Assembly: GCF_021568855.1 (NCBI RefSeq)
Contig: NZ_JAKGUG010000005.1
Location: 219,835 to 283,834, forward strand
Direction: 5' to 3'
DNA from: Dethiosulfovibrio russensis
GTDB lineage: Bacteria > Synergistota > Synergistia > Synergistales > Dethiosulfovibrionaceae
DNA length: 64,000 nt
The notes beneath the pieces were generated by a model. The model saw nothing but the letters and a program-made list of their open reading frames with translations. It had not been told where the DNA came from and made no database searches. Shown here in pieces: positions 25,721 to 33,808 of this stretch (positions within the stretch are counted from its first letter, which is position 1; every line of letters begins with the position of its first letter). The translations under genes were made by a program, and so were the position numbers.

Positions 25721-26881
25721 CTACAGTATGGACAAAATCTTTCCTACGATAAGTCCGCCACCGGTTCCTACCACGTAGCCCATCATCGCCATGAGGACTC
25801 CGATCGGGACAAGTGCGTCGCTGTAGGCGGCAGCAAGGATCGGGGCGGAAGCCACCCCTCCGATGTTGGCCAGGCTCGCCACACCGCATGTAAACAGGTC
25901 GAGCTTGAAGAGCTTGGCTATTATGGAGAGACTCAAGGCGTGGATACCGAGTATGACGAATCCGGCGAGTATATACATGGGAGCCTCGGTGAGCTCGGCG
26001 AAGTTGGCTCTGGAGGCGATAAGCCCGACGATCATATAAAGCATGGTGTTCGCCATCTGAGAAGCACCGGGAAGACCGTACATGGGGGTCATGGCGCAGA
26101 GCACCCCTATCACCGTGGCCAGAAGAACCGTCCAGGTAGTACCGGACATGAAGGCCGATTTCGGAAGGAAACCGGAAGCCCACTGACAGGCGGCGGATAC
26201 GGCCAAAGCGGCGCCGAGGAGGAAGATCATGTCGCTAAAGGTGGTCTCCTTGCGCAGACTTTCGTGATGCCTGGAGAGCTCGGCTCCCACCTGATCGATG
26301 GCGCTGGTGTCCGACTTTGTCCACTTGTTGAACTTCATAGCGTAGGGAACCATACCCAGAAGGACCATGACCCAGATCGAGTAGTCGATTGAGTCGATAA
26401 GAAGAGTATAGCCCATATCGGCATCGGCGATATTCAAGGCTCCCTGGATGGCCACCATGTTGCCGGTACCGCCCATCCAGCTTCCAGAGAGGGCGGCGAA
26501 GGCTCTCCAACCATCGGCGGGCAGGTTGCTCTTGAAAAGCAGATACATGACGACAAAACCGAAGGCGATGCTGGTGGAGGCGGCGAAAAATCCAAGCAGC
26601 ATCTTCGGACCCAGCTTCATAATCTTCCTCAGGTCGCATCGAAGAAGCATGAGAAATATCATCGCAGGAAGAAGATTGCCCTTTACTCCTTTGTAGACTG
26701 CATTTACGCTGTCCGTCTTGCTCCACAGGCCGAAGGTGGAGAAAAGCATACACACGAAGTAGATAAGGACAACCGCAGGAACGTACTCGAAAAACTTCCC
26801 TTTCGAATGCCGCTCCGCCAAAACCACTAGCCCCGCGAAAAACAGGATAAAAGCGAGATAAGAAAAACCATTGGTGATCAT
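25721..26881 (-). CDS. DUF819 family membrane protein
   Basis: A 386-residue integral membrane protein with about ten hydrophobic segments, matching the DUF819 (YjcL-like) family. Typical stretches are LPAMIFLMLLRCDLRKI, ALSGSWMGGTGNMVAIQ and, near the C-terminus, LANIGGVASAPILAAAY. The two halves, each containing a Gly-rich GG-x-x-N or GG-x-x-S segment, suggest an inverted-repeat transporter fold. The substrate is unknown for the family. ATG overlaps the hydrolase stop (ATGA), and AAGGAGAGG precedes it. It is the last gene of an operon with a dipeptide epimerase, so a peptide or D-amino-acid substrate is plausible. Confidence 0.87.
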   Translation of the reverse strand: MITNGFSYLAFILFFAGLVVLAERHSKGKFFEYVPAVVLIYFVCMLFSTFGLWSKTDSVNAVYKGVKGNLLPAMIFLMLLRCDLRKIMKLGPKMLLGFFAASTSIAFGFVVMYLLFKSNLPADGWRAFAALSGSWMGGTGNMVAIQGALNIADADMGYTLLIDSIDYSIWVMVLLGMVPYAMKFNKWTKSDTSAIDQVGAELSRHHESLRKETTFSDMIFLLGAALAVSAACQWASGFLPKSAFMSGTTWTVLLATVIGVLCAMTPMYGLPGASQMANTMLYMIVGLIASRANFAELTEAPMYILAGFVILGIHALSLSIIAKLFKLDLFTCGVASLANIGGVASAPILAAAYSDALVPIGVLMAMMGYVVGTGGGLIVGKILSIL

Positions 26882-27687
26882 AAAGTCCCCTCTCCTTCAG
26901 CATTAAATTCATCATATATTTTTTTGCCTATATCACGACAGAATTCAACCCCATGCTCGGGAGAACCAATCCCCTCCGTCAATACCACAACTATGACGGG
27001 ATTTTCTCCCCGATGAAAAATCACGCCGCAGTCGTGCTCCGATCCTGGTAGCTCCCCTGTCTTGTGGGCCAAAATCCCCTCAAGATCGTCCACATCCGAT
27101 ACAGGGATATCGCCAGGTAGTTTAGACCTCAGCTTCTGACAGGACATCATGCTCAAGACCCTCTCCCTCGCAGAGAAATTACCGGTCAGGGAACCAATCA
27201 GTCTCTCCAGATCACGAGGAGATGTATAGTTATCCTTGCCCATTTTTTTTGCCTCGAAATCCATCATCTTACGGCCTAGAACTGTGTCTTCAAGCCCTAA
27301 TGACGAGATATCCTCGTTGATCCTCTCCATGCCGATATGGTCTATAAGGAGGTTTGCGGCGGTATTGTCGCTCACCGCGATCATGAGCAGGGCCAGATCG
27401 TCGAGTCGAAGACGACCACCATGAGCCCAAAGGTGCAGAAGTCCTCCCTCCACAACCTGATCTTTAGGTATATCCACCTCATCCTGGAGGGACCAAAGCC
27501 CAGCATCGTCGCCCTTAAACAGGGACCACAACACCGCTAGTTTTATAAGGCTAGCGGATGGAAACTGACGAAAGTCGTTATGGCTCCACCTGAAATCGGA
27601 CCCAGTGGCGGAGACCACCACCCCAGCGGTGGCCCCAATCCCCTCGAAAGACGAGACCAATGAAGCCAAATCATCCGAGATAGCCAA
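26878..27687 (-). CDS. Leaderless class A beta-lactamase-fold serine hydrolase
   Basis: A 269-residue protein of the Beta-lactamase2 family. All three active-site motifs are visible: Ser46-x-x-Lys49 (SLIK), Ser106-Asp-Asn108 and Lys209-Thr-Gly211. The Glu-x-x-Leu-Asn omega-loop motif of true class A beta-lactamases is not evident. There is no signal peptide, so it should act in the cytoplasm, which argues against antibiotic defence and for a peptidase, amidase or esterase role. The TTG start immediately follows the stop of the preceding permease, and its stop overlaps the next gene. The operon context suggests a peptide substrate containing D- or isomerised residues. Confidence 0.85.
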   Translation of the reverse strand: MAISDDLASLVSSFEGIGATAGVVVSATGSDFRWSHNDFRQFPSASLIKLAVLWSLFKGDDAGLWSLQDEVDIPKDQVVEGGLLHLWAHGGRLRLDDLALLMIAVSDNTAANLLIDHIGMERINEDISSLGLEDTVLGRKMMDFEAKKMGKDNYTSPRDLERLIGSLTGNFSARERVLSMMSCQKLRSKLPGDIPVSDVDDLEGILAHKTGELPGSEHDCGVIFHRGENPVIVVVLTEGIGSPEHGVEFCRDIGKKIYDEFNAEGEGTL

Positions 27688-28989
27688 CTACATCACCGTT
27701 ATCATGGCTCTTATAATGACGTATATGGTGGTGCAGAGGACTATCAACCACCCGTTACACAGCACCGACTTGAGATCACTGGATCTTGCCAACCCCATCT
27801 GCCCCTGCATGTCCCCCTCTGGAATGGCGAAAGAGGTCATCTGAGACCCTATAAGGAGGACGGCGACCCAGAGGGTCATAGGGATGTTCAAACTCTGCAC
27901 CAGAGGTAGGAACATTTTATTCAGCACCTCTGCCTGGGCTACGGCTGCTCCTGGAACCCCAAAGATACCAACCATGGTTGAGAAAGCGACGAAGCCCACC
28001 GTCCCACCATCCTGAACCATGGGCTCAAGAAGAGCAGCGAGGGCCTGGAAAGCACCGGTCTCCTGGATGAAGTTGATAAAAGGATCGAGAAGCACGAAGA
28101 AGAAGAAAAGCCATATGAAGTTCTTGGCACCATCGCATATAGAGTCAATGATTTCCACCGGCCCAAGCTTTGCAGCTATACCGGTCAAAGCGGCTGTAAC
28201 GAGCATTATTGCGACGACAAAGGTCGATCCACCCTCTATCACAATACCGTAACCGACCATGGAGAACATGGTAACCAGAAAAACCAGGGTAGCCCTACGA
28301 ACGGAGGCGTCGGGCTTCCAGTTAGCACTCTCTTTAGCGATATCCTCCTCAGAATAGCGATTCTTACCTGCCGAGATTTTTTGAACCCTCCTGGCCCAAA
28401 AAAAGGTAACAAACCACATTATTATCGAGACAGGTAGGCCTGCGTTCAATAGAACCTGAGGATAGGACAGCCCAGTGAACTCCATCAAGGCCACCATGGG
28501 AGGAGTGAAAGGTCCCAAAAAGAGCCCTGATGCACCGGCCCCGTGGAGGAGCACCGCCATAGCATTCGGTGTAACTCCGACCGCCGCCGCAATCGGGATA
28601 AGGATAGGCGCGAGTATGGCGTTACCGCCCGCCATAGTACCAAGAAAGCTCACTATGATAACGGAACAGGACATGACCACCAGGAAAGCCCTGTTTTGAG
28701 AGTTGATGTTCCATCTCTCAGTCACCATAAAGACCAGATGTCTGACTACCCCCGTTCTTTTCAAGACCTGCCCTAAGCCAGCCCCAAGGAGTATGATCAT
28801 GCCTATATAGCCTAAAAACGAACCCAATCCGCCTCTCAGCGCCGCAGCGATGTCCATAATACCGTGATGACCTATAACTGCAGCCACCAGCATCCCCGCG
28901 ATGACGGCAAATATTTGGCCAAATCTGGTAAAACAAAGAACGATGTAGACTGCCAGCGGTATAAGACCTAAAAGACTCCCCTGCTCCAT
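27688..28989 (-). CDS. Ion-transporter-superfamily permease (GntP/NhaC-like)
   Basis: A 433-residue transporter with about eleven hydrophobic segments, belonging to the IT superfamily that includes GntP, DcuC and NhaC-like carriers. Features are an early GMIILLGAGLGQVLKRTGV, the re-entrant-loop-like SFLGTMAGGNAILAPILIPI, and a second-half match FGVPGAAVAQAEVL. Sodium- or proton-coupled uptake of an organic anion or peptide is expected; the exact substrate is unknown. It lies between the dipeptide epimerase (35 bases upstream) and the serine hydrolase (directly adjacent), so it probably imports their common substrate. Confidence 0.8.
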   Translation of the reverse strand: MEQGSLLGLIPLAVYIVLCFTRFGQIFAVIAGMLVAAVIGHHGIMDIAAALRGGLGSFLGYIGMIILLGAGLGQVLKRTGVVRHLVFMVTERWNINSQNRAFLVVMSCSVIIVSFLGTMAGGNAILAPILIPIAAAVGVTPNAMAVLLHGAGASGLFLGPFTPPMVALMEFTGLSYPQVLLNAGLPVSIIMWFVTFFWARRVQKISAGKNRYSEEDIAKESANWKPDASVRRATLVFLVTMFSMVGYGIVIEGGSTFVVAIMLVTAALTGIAAKLGPVEIIDSICDGAKNFIWLFFFFVLLDPFINFIQETGAFQALAALLEPMVQDGGTVGFVAFSTMVGIFGVPGAAVAQAEVLNKMFLPLVQSLNIPMTLWVAVLLIGSQMTSFAIPEGDMQGQMGLARSSDLKSVLCNGWLIVLCTTIYVIIRAMITVM

Positions 28990-29024
28990 AAAAAAAACCC
29001 CCTAATAATGAGATAAGAATAAAA

Positions 29025-30113
29025 TCAATGCCACTTTATTTCGTCGAAGGACATCACCCCCAGACCGGGAGCTTCGGAGACCCCGATATCCGGTCCTTTG
29101 AAGTCCGCTCCGCCCACTATGGGGTCGGAGGCGCAGAGCAACGGACCGTCTATGTCTATTCTCGTTATCGCCCCATAAGCCGCCGCCAGATGCACCGCAG
29201 CGGAGGCGCATATTTTTCCCTCAAGCATACTTCCCAGCATGACCTGAGCCCCGAATATCTCCGACACCGCAACTATCCGTCTCGCCTCGGCTAGGCCGCC
29301 GCACTTCATAAGCTTTATGTTGACCATGTCTGCCGCCTTGCGACGGAAGATCTCCAGGGCATCCGAGGCGCTCCATATGCTCTCGTCGGCCACGACGGGG
29401 ATGGACGTACGGGCCGTGACGTAGGCCATCCCGTCCAGGTCTTTGCCCTTAACTGGCTGTTCCACCAGTTCCAGGTCGAAACCAGCTTTCTCCATCCGAT
29501 CGAGAATATCCACTGCCTCGGTCGGGGTCCATCCCTGGTTGGCGTCTATCCTTATTTCAACGTCCTGTCCGATTGCCTCTCTTATTGCCTTGAGACGATC
29601 GAAGTCCTTGGAAGACTCCTTGCCGACCTTTATCTTGATCACCCTGTAACCGCTCTCCACGGCGTTCAAGGCATCCTGAGCCATCTCGTCCGGCTCGTTT
29701 ACGCTCACCGTGACGTCGGTCTCCACCGATTTCCGGCTCCCTCCGAAAAGCCTGTAGAGAGGGGCACCGATCGACTGGGCCCACAGATCGTGAAGGGCTA
29801 TGTCGAGGGCGGCCTTGGCGCTGGTGTTGCCTACCATACAACCCTGAAGAACCTCTAAGTTTCCCTCCAGATCTTCTCCGTCGCGCCCTAGCAAAGTCGG
29901 CCTTATATGGTCGTCGATGGCTCCGAGAATGGCTCCCGTCGTGTCACCCGTTATGGCTCCCGTCGGTGGGGCCTCGCCGTAACCGATCGTCCCCGAATCG
30001 GTCTCTACCGCTACTATGACGTCTCTTACGGCATCCACCGATCTTACCGCCGTCTTGAAAGGTTTCTTCAGGGGAACCGATATGGTCCCTGTTTTAATTC
30101 CGGTTATCCTCAC
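29025..30113 (-). CDS. Dipeptide epimerase (enolase superfamily)
   Basis: A 362-residue enzyme of the muconate-lactonizing/dipeptide-epimerase branch, the best-known member being L-Ala-D/L-Glu epimerase in murein peptide recycling. The catalytic set is complete: Lys160-x-Lys162 (KIKVGK), metal ligands Asp190 (DANQGW), Glu218 (LVEQP) and Asp243 (VADES), and the second base Lys267 (NIKLMK). The start is GTG behind GGAGGAG. It is the first gene of an operon with two transporters and a serine hydrolase, implying uptake and processing of a dipeptide with a D-residue. Confidence 0.92.
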   Translation of the reverse strand: MRITGIKTGTISVPLKKPFKTAVRSVDAVRDVIVAVETDSGTIGYGEAPPTGAITGDTTGAILGAIDDHIRPTLLGRDGEDLEGNLEVLQGCMVGNTSAKAALDIALHDLWAQSIGAPLYRLFGGSRKSVETDVTVSVNEPDEMAQDALNAVESGYRVIKIKVGKESSKDFDRLKAIREAIGQDVEIRIDANQGWTPTEAVDILDRMEKAGFDLELVEQPVKGKDLDGMAYVTARTSIPVVADESIWSASDALEIFRRKAADMVNIKLMKCGGLAEARRIVAVSEIFGAQVMLGSMLEGKICASAAVHLAAAYGAITRIDIDGPLLCASDPIVGGADFKGPDIGVSEAPGLGVMSFDEIKWH

Positions 30114-30141
30114 CTGATCATCTCCTCCGATCTCGTTTAAA

Positions 30142-30183
30142 ACAAAAAGCGGACACGGACCTCGCTAGAGGTCTATGTCCGCT
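30142..30183 (-). terminator. Rho-independent terminator of the TRAP operon
   Basis: On the minus strand a 15-16-bp stem (AGCGGACATAGACCTC / GAGGTCCGTGTCCGCT, with one or two mismatches) is followed by TTTTTGTTTT. It lies after the DUF3870 gene. Confidence 0.88.
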
Positions 30184-30258
30184 GGATTTCACCTTCCTCG
30201 CTGACCGGGAACACCGATCAGGCCGACAGGCAAAGCAGCTATTTAGTTGTCTCTCTCT

Positions 30259-30591
30259 TTACATGAAGGCGGCGACGAACTTCTTCACCGCATCCTTGTA
30301 GGCTACGGCAATGGCCTTCTGAGATGACCCCAGATATCTTGTCCTCACCGCCTCGAGAAGCCCCTCGTCCACGGCCGCCAGAGATCTGCCTAGGAACAGG
30401 TCTCTCAAAAACCTGTTGGTCAAGGACAGGGTGAAGGAGGCTTCCATGTCGAGTATCTCTCCCGTATCGGGGTCGGCGATGAAGGTTATGAAGAAATGAG
30501 AGTAAGTATGGGTGATCGGGTTATCGCTGGCACTTCTAGCGTTGCCTATCACGCATACCGGACAATCGCCAGACAGATCGCTCACCTCCAC
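30259..30591 (-). CDS. DUF3870 family protein
   Basis: A 110-residue soluble protein of the DUF3870 family. The match is strong: VIGNARSASDNPITHTYSHFFI, TGEILDMEASFTLSLTNRFLRDLFLGRSL and YLGSSQKAIAVAYKDA are the family's conserved blocks. Function is unknown; family members recur next to TRAP transporters, as here, 53 bases downstream of the TRAP permease. Two GTG codons (30591, 30585) are possible starts; GGAGGTGA overlaps them, so the true start is uncertain by a few codons. Confidence 0.87.
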   Translation of the reverse strand: MEVSDLSGDCPVCVIGNARSASDNPITHTYSHFFITFIADPDTGEILDMEASFTLSLTNRFLRDLFLGRSLAAVDEGLLEAVRTRYLGSSQKAIAVAYKDAVKKFVAAFM

Positions 30592-30644
30592 TTATCTTAC
30601 TATTATAACTCTTTTCGTCGATTACCTCAAGTCTGTCTGACAGA

Positions 30645-32555
30645 TTAGACCGTCTTTTTTCTCAGTTCCCTGTTTCTCATCCAATGCTGGAGGAAGAGAA
30701 AAGCGAAAAAGGCGAGACTCATCAGACGAACCGTCTTAAGAGGGTTGACCAAAGCTATACCGTTGGCGGCAAAAAGCACCCTCTCCCACAGGGGCATATG
30801 GGCCCTCAACATCCCTATGAGCCCGGCGGACAGAGAGAAAACCCCCACCACGGCACAGAGGATGGTCGGAAGAAACTTGGCCCATGTGAAGTCGACGAAG
30901 AGCAGCACCGGGTTGTAGACGAACAGGAAGGGCAGAAGCAACCCGGACATCGCCAGTCCGAAACCGACCACCGCCACCTTCGTCGGAGCTGCCTTGGCCA
31001 GTCCAGCGGCTGTATAGCTGGTGAGAGCGACAGGAGGAACCACCGCCGACATCGTCCCGTAGTAGAAGGCGAAGAAATGGGCCGCCAGAGCGGGAACCCC
31101 CATCTGCTGCAGGGCCGGGGCCGCGATGGTGGCGGTTATGATGTAACAGGCCGAAGCGGGAAGCCCCATGCCCAGAACTATGGATGCCAGCATACACAGT
31201 ATCAAGGCCGCCCAGAGCTTGCCTCCGGCGAACATTATTATGTTCATCGCTATGACCTGCCCTACGCCGGTCATGCCGACGGCTCCAACTATGAAACCTA
31301 CTATCCCGCAGGCTATTCCGACAGGAGCGGCGCTTCTGGCCCCTCCGTCCAGCGCCCCGATAAAATCCTTGACACCCATTCGGGTGGATTTACGGCAGGA
31401 CGAGAGGACGATTATAGCGATCAACCCCAGAAAAGCGGAGAACAGCGGGGTATAGCCGGCGACAAGGAAATAGACTATCAGTACGAGAGGTATGGTCATG
31501 TGCCCCTTGTCCAACATGGTCGTCTTCATGGAGGGGATTTCCTCCTTGGGCAATCCCTCCAGGCCATTGCTCTTGGCCCTGAGGTCGACCATGGTCAAGA
31601 TCGCACCGTAGTACAGCAAGGCGGGGAATACGCCTGCCAACATTATCTTGACATAGGGAATCCCCAGGAAAGTGCTCATTATGAAAGCGGAGGCTCCCAT
31701 GATCGGAGGCATCAGAATTCCTCCGGTACTGGCGGCGGCCTCCACCGCTCCGGCGAAGAAAGGCTTATATCCTACCTTCTTCATGAGAGGTATGGTGAAG
31801 GCTCCCGTAGTGGCCACGTTCGCCTGGGAACTGCCGGAGATACTGCCCATCAAAGCTGACGCTATCACCGCGACCTTGGCAGGACCGCCTCTGTAGCGTC
31901 CCGCCAGGGCCAGGGCGAAGTCGTTGAAGAACTCGCTGGTCTTGGTGGCCGCCAGGAAGGACCCGAACAGTATGAACATGAACACGTAGGACGACGAGAC
32001 CATTAGGGTGACGCCATATATCCCCTGGTCGGTGAGGGCCATACGGGTTATTATCCTGCTCCAGTCGAAACCTCTATGGGCGAAAAGACCTGGAAAATAC
32101 GGACCGAATTTGGTGTAGACCAGGAAGAAAACGCACAGCAGGGTCAAGGGCAAGCCAACCGCCCGACGAGATGCCTCGACCAGAAGACACATGGTCATGA
32201 CCGAAATTATGAGGTCCAGCTGGGTAACCTCCAGCTTGGTCGCCAAAAGACGGTCATAACACATGACCACGTAAAGACCGCCCAGCAAAGCGAGCCCGGT
32301 AAACAGCCAGTCAAGGGCGGTAGGTTGATCTCGTCTGGACCTGGCTGTTCCGGGGAAATAGAGGAACACCAATGCCATCATAGTGGCAAGGTGGATGGCG
32401 TTCATCTTTATGGTTATCATCAGACCTACGCTGTTCATCCAGCAATGTATAAGAGACGTGAAAACCGCCAGTGCGACGGCGAAGGTTCTGACATGACCGG
32501 AGAAATCCCTGTTAGGGATATGCTCCCCAGGCTTGAAGACACTCAGAATATTCAA
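30645..32555 (-). CDS. TRAP transporter fused permease (DctQM, TAXI type)
   Basis: A 636-residue fused 4TM/12TM TRAP permease. The N-terminal 170 residues form the small-subunit-like part; the remainder is the large DctM-like channel with family stretches FGSFLAATKTSEFF, ALMGSISGSSQANVATTGAFTIPLMKKVGY, GGILMPPIMGASAFIMS and GMGLPASACYII. It imports an organic acid or amino acid using a sodium gradient together with the TAXI binding protein encoded just upstream. TTG start behind GGAGGGAG. A hairpin with T run lies between the binding-protein gene and this one, probably lowering permease expression. Confidence 0.93.
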   Translation of the reverse strand: MNILSVFKPGEHIPNRDFSGHVRTFAVALAVFTSLIHCWMNSVGLMITIKMNAIHLATMMALVFLYFPGTARSRRDQPTALDWLFTGLALLGGLYVVMCYDRLLATKLEVTQLDLIISVMTMCLLVEASRRAVGLPLTLLCVFFLVYTKFGPYFPGLFAHRGFDWSRIITRMALTDQGIYGVTLMVSSSYVFMFILFGSFLAATKTSEFFNDFALALAGRYRGGPAKVAVIASALMGSISGSSQANVATTGAFTIPLMKKVGYKPFFAGAVEAAASTGGILMPPIMGASAFIMSTFLGIPYVKIMLAGVFPALLYYGAILTMVDLRAKSNGLEGLPKEEIPSMKTTMLDKGHMTIPLVLIVYFLVAGYTPLFSAFLGLIAIIVLSSCRKSTRMGVKDFIGALDGGARSAAPVGIACGIVGFIVGAVGMTGVGQVIAMNIIMFAGGKLWAALILCMLASIVLGMGLPASACYIITATIAAPALQQMGVPALAAHFFAFYYGTMSAVVPPVALTSYTAAGLAKAAPTKVAVVGFGLAMSGLLLPFLFVYNPVLLFVDFTWAKFLPTILCAVVGVFSLSAGLIGMLRAHMPLWERVLFAANGIALVNPLKTVRLMSLAFFAFLFLQHWMRNRELRKKTV

Positions 32556-32576
32556 CTAAACCACTCCCTCCAAAAT

Positions 32577-32611
32577 CCAAAAATGCGGTGCTGGCATGAG
32601 CCGGCACCGCA
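32577..32611 (-). terminator. Intra-operon hairpin/attenuating terminator
   Basis: On the minus strand a 12-bp stem TGCGGTGCCGGC / GCCAGCACCGCA (one wobble) with loop TCAT is followed by TTTTTGG. It lies between the TAXI binding protein and the TRAP permease, a usual place for partial termination that favours the binding protein. Confidence 0.75.
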
Positions 32612-32631
32612 CGGTGTTGTCTACGTGGGAC

Positions 32632-33636
32632 CTATTTCGCCTCGGGCGGAAGAAGGGATCCGGGAATCTCGAAGCCCTGTTCCTTGAAGAACTTGACGGC
32701 ACCGGGGTGAAGAGGAGCGCCGTAGAGTCCAGCCATGGGGTGGTCGTAGTCGACCTTGGTGAAGGCGGCGTGAGCCTGCTTCATAGCTTCGCGGTCGTTG
32801 TAGATGACCTTGAGGGTCTCGTAGACGATCTCGTCGCTGACCTTTTCGCTGACGATAAGGGCAGACTTGACTCCGACCAGGTTGAGAGGCTTGGTCTGCT
32901 TGGGATACACGTCGGCAGGGATTACCACCCTGGCATAATAGGGGGCCTCCAGCTGAAGCTCGTCAAGCTCGTCGTCGGAGAACTCCAGCATCCCCACTGG
33001 AACCCGTCCGGCGTAGAGCTCGGACACGGCGGAAACGGGGTATCCCGTCTCGGCGTTGAAGGCGTCGAGTCTGCCGTTCTGAAGAGCCTGAGCGGCCTCG
33101 CTGTAGCCGATGTACTCGGGCTGTATGTCCTCGAAGGTCAATCCGGCCACGGCTCTCAAAACCAGCTTGCTGGTGAACTCGGTCCCGGAGGCGGGAGGTC
33201 CTACCGCCATTCTCTTGCCCTTGAGGTCTCCCCAGGTCTCGATTCCCGCTTCTTTACGGACAACGATCTGGGTGACGTCGGGCCAAAGCCCCATAACGTA
33301 ACGAAGGGACGGGATCTGATTTCCCTCGTAGGTGCCGACACCCTTGTAGGCGAAGCCGGTGAGGTTGGACATAGCTATGGCCATCTCAGCCTCATCGTTC
33401 TTGAGCATCTTGAGGTTCTCGATCGTACCGCCGGAACTCTGAGCCGAAGCCTTGACTCCCTTGGACATCATCTCTTTGTTCATGCTGTTAGCTATTATGG
33501 TCCCTACCGGATAGTATGTACCGCCGGTGGAACCGGTGACGATCGTCACGAACTCGACGGCCTGAGCCGTTCCAGCCACGGCGGCAGACAGTGCAAATAC
33601 CGCTAGCAACGCTGCAATGAATCCCTTTCTCATCAT
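32632..33636 (-). CDS. TAXI-family TRAP transporter substrate-binding protein
   Basis: A 334-residue exported binding protein. A signal peptide (FIAALLAVFALSAAVAGTAQA) is followed by the TAXI-family block FVTIVTGSTGGTYYPVGTIIAN, then SGGTIENLKMLKNDEAEMAI and GPPASGTEFTSKLVL. It delivers a solute, often glutamate or a dicarboxylate in this family, to the fused TRAP permease. It is the first gene of the operon, preceded by a good sigma-70 promoter. Confidence 0.94.
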   Translation of the reverse strand: MMRKGFIAALLAVFALSAAVAGTAQAVEFVTIVTGSTGGTYYPVGTIIANSMNKEMMSKGVKASAQSSGGTIENLKMLKNDEAEMAIAMSNLTGFAYKGVGTYEGNQIPSLRYVMGLWPDVTQIVVRKEAGIETWGDLKGKRMAVGPPASGTEFTSKLVLRAVAGLTFEDIQPEYIGYSEAAQALQNGRLDAFNAETGYPVSAVSELYAGRVPVGMLEFSDDELDELQLEAPYYARVVIPADVYPKQTKPLNLVGVKSALIVSEKVSDEIVYETLKVIYNDREAMKQAHAAFTKVDYDHPMAGLYGAPLHPGAVKFFKEQGFEIPGSLLPPEAK

Positions 33637-33663
33637 GAAACCCCTCCTTGAAGTTTATATCGT

Positions 33664-33714
33664 AGGGTGAAACACCCTTTTTATATAATACATTCCCGTC
33701 GTATGGGATGTCAA
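33664..33714 (-). promoter_or_regulatory. Sigma-70 promoter and operator-like dyad of the TRAP operon
   Basis: On the minus strand TTGACA (33714-33709) and TATTAT (33690-33685) are 18 bases apart. The dyad AGGGTG-TTT-CACCCT (33664-33678) covers the expected start site and may be an operator or a leader hairpin. Confidence 0.75.
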
Positions 33715-33740
33715 ACATTATAAAGAATACCTTGGTCTTC

Positions 33741-33777
33741 AGAAAAAAAAGAAGGTGGGCCCTTGGGGCCCACCTTC
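33741..33777 (-). terminator. Rho-independent terminator of the coiled-coil gene
   Basis: A perfect 12-bp stem GAAGGTGGGCCC / GGGCCCACCTTC with a 3-base loop, followed on the minus strand by eight T. Confidence 0.92.
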
Positions 33778-33808
33778 ACGATGGTCTGTCTTTCGGGATA
33801 GGAACCGA

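Noticed and set aside
26878..27687. Antibiotic-resistance beta-lactamase
   Set aside because: Active-site motifs are present, but there is no signal peptide or typical omega-loop Glu motif, and the gene is embedded in a peptide-metabolism operon.
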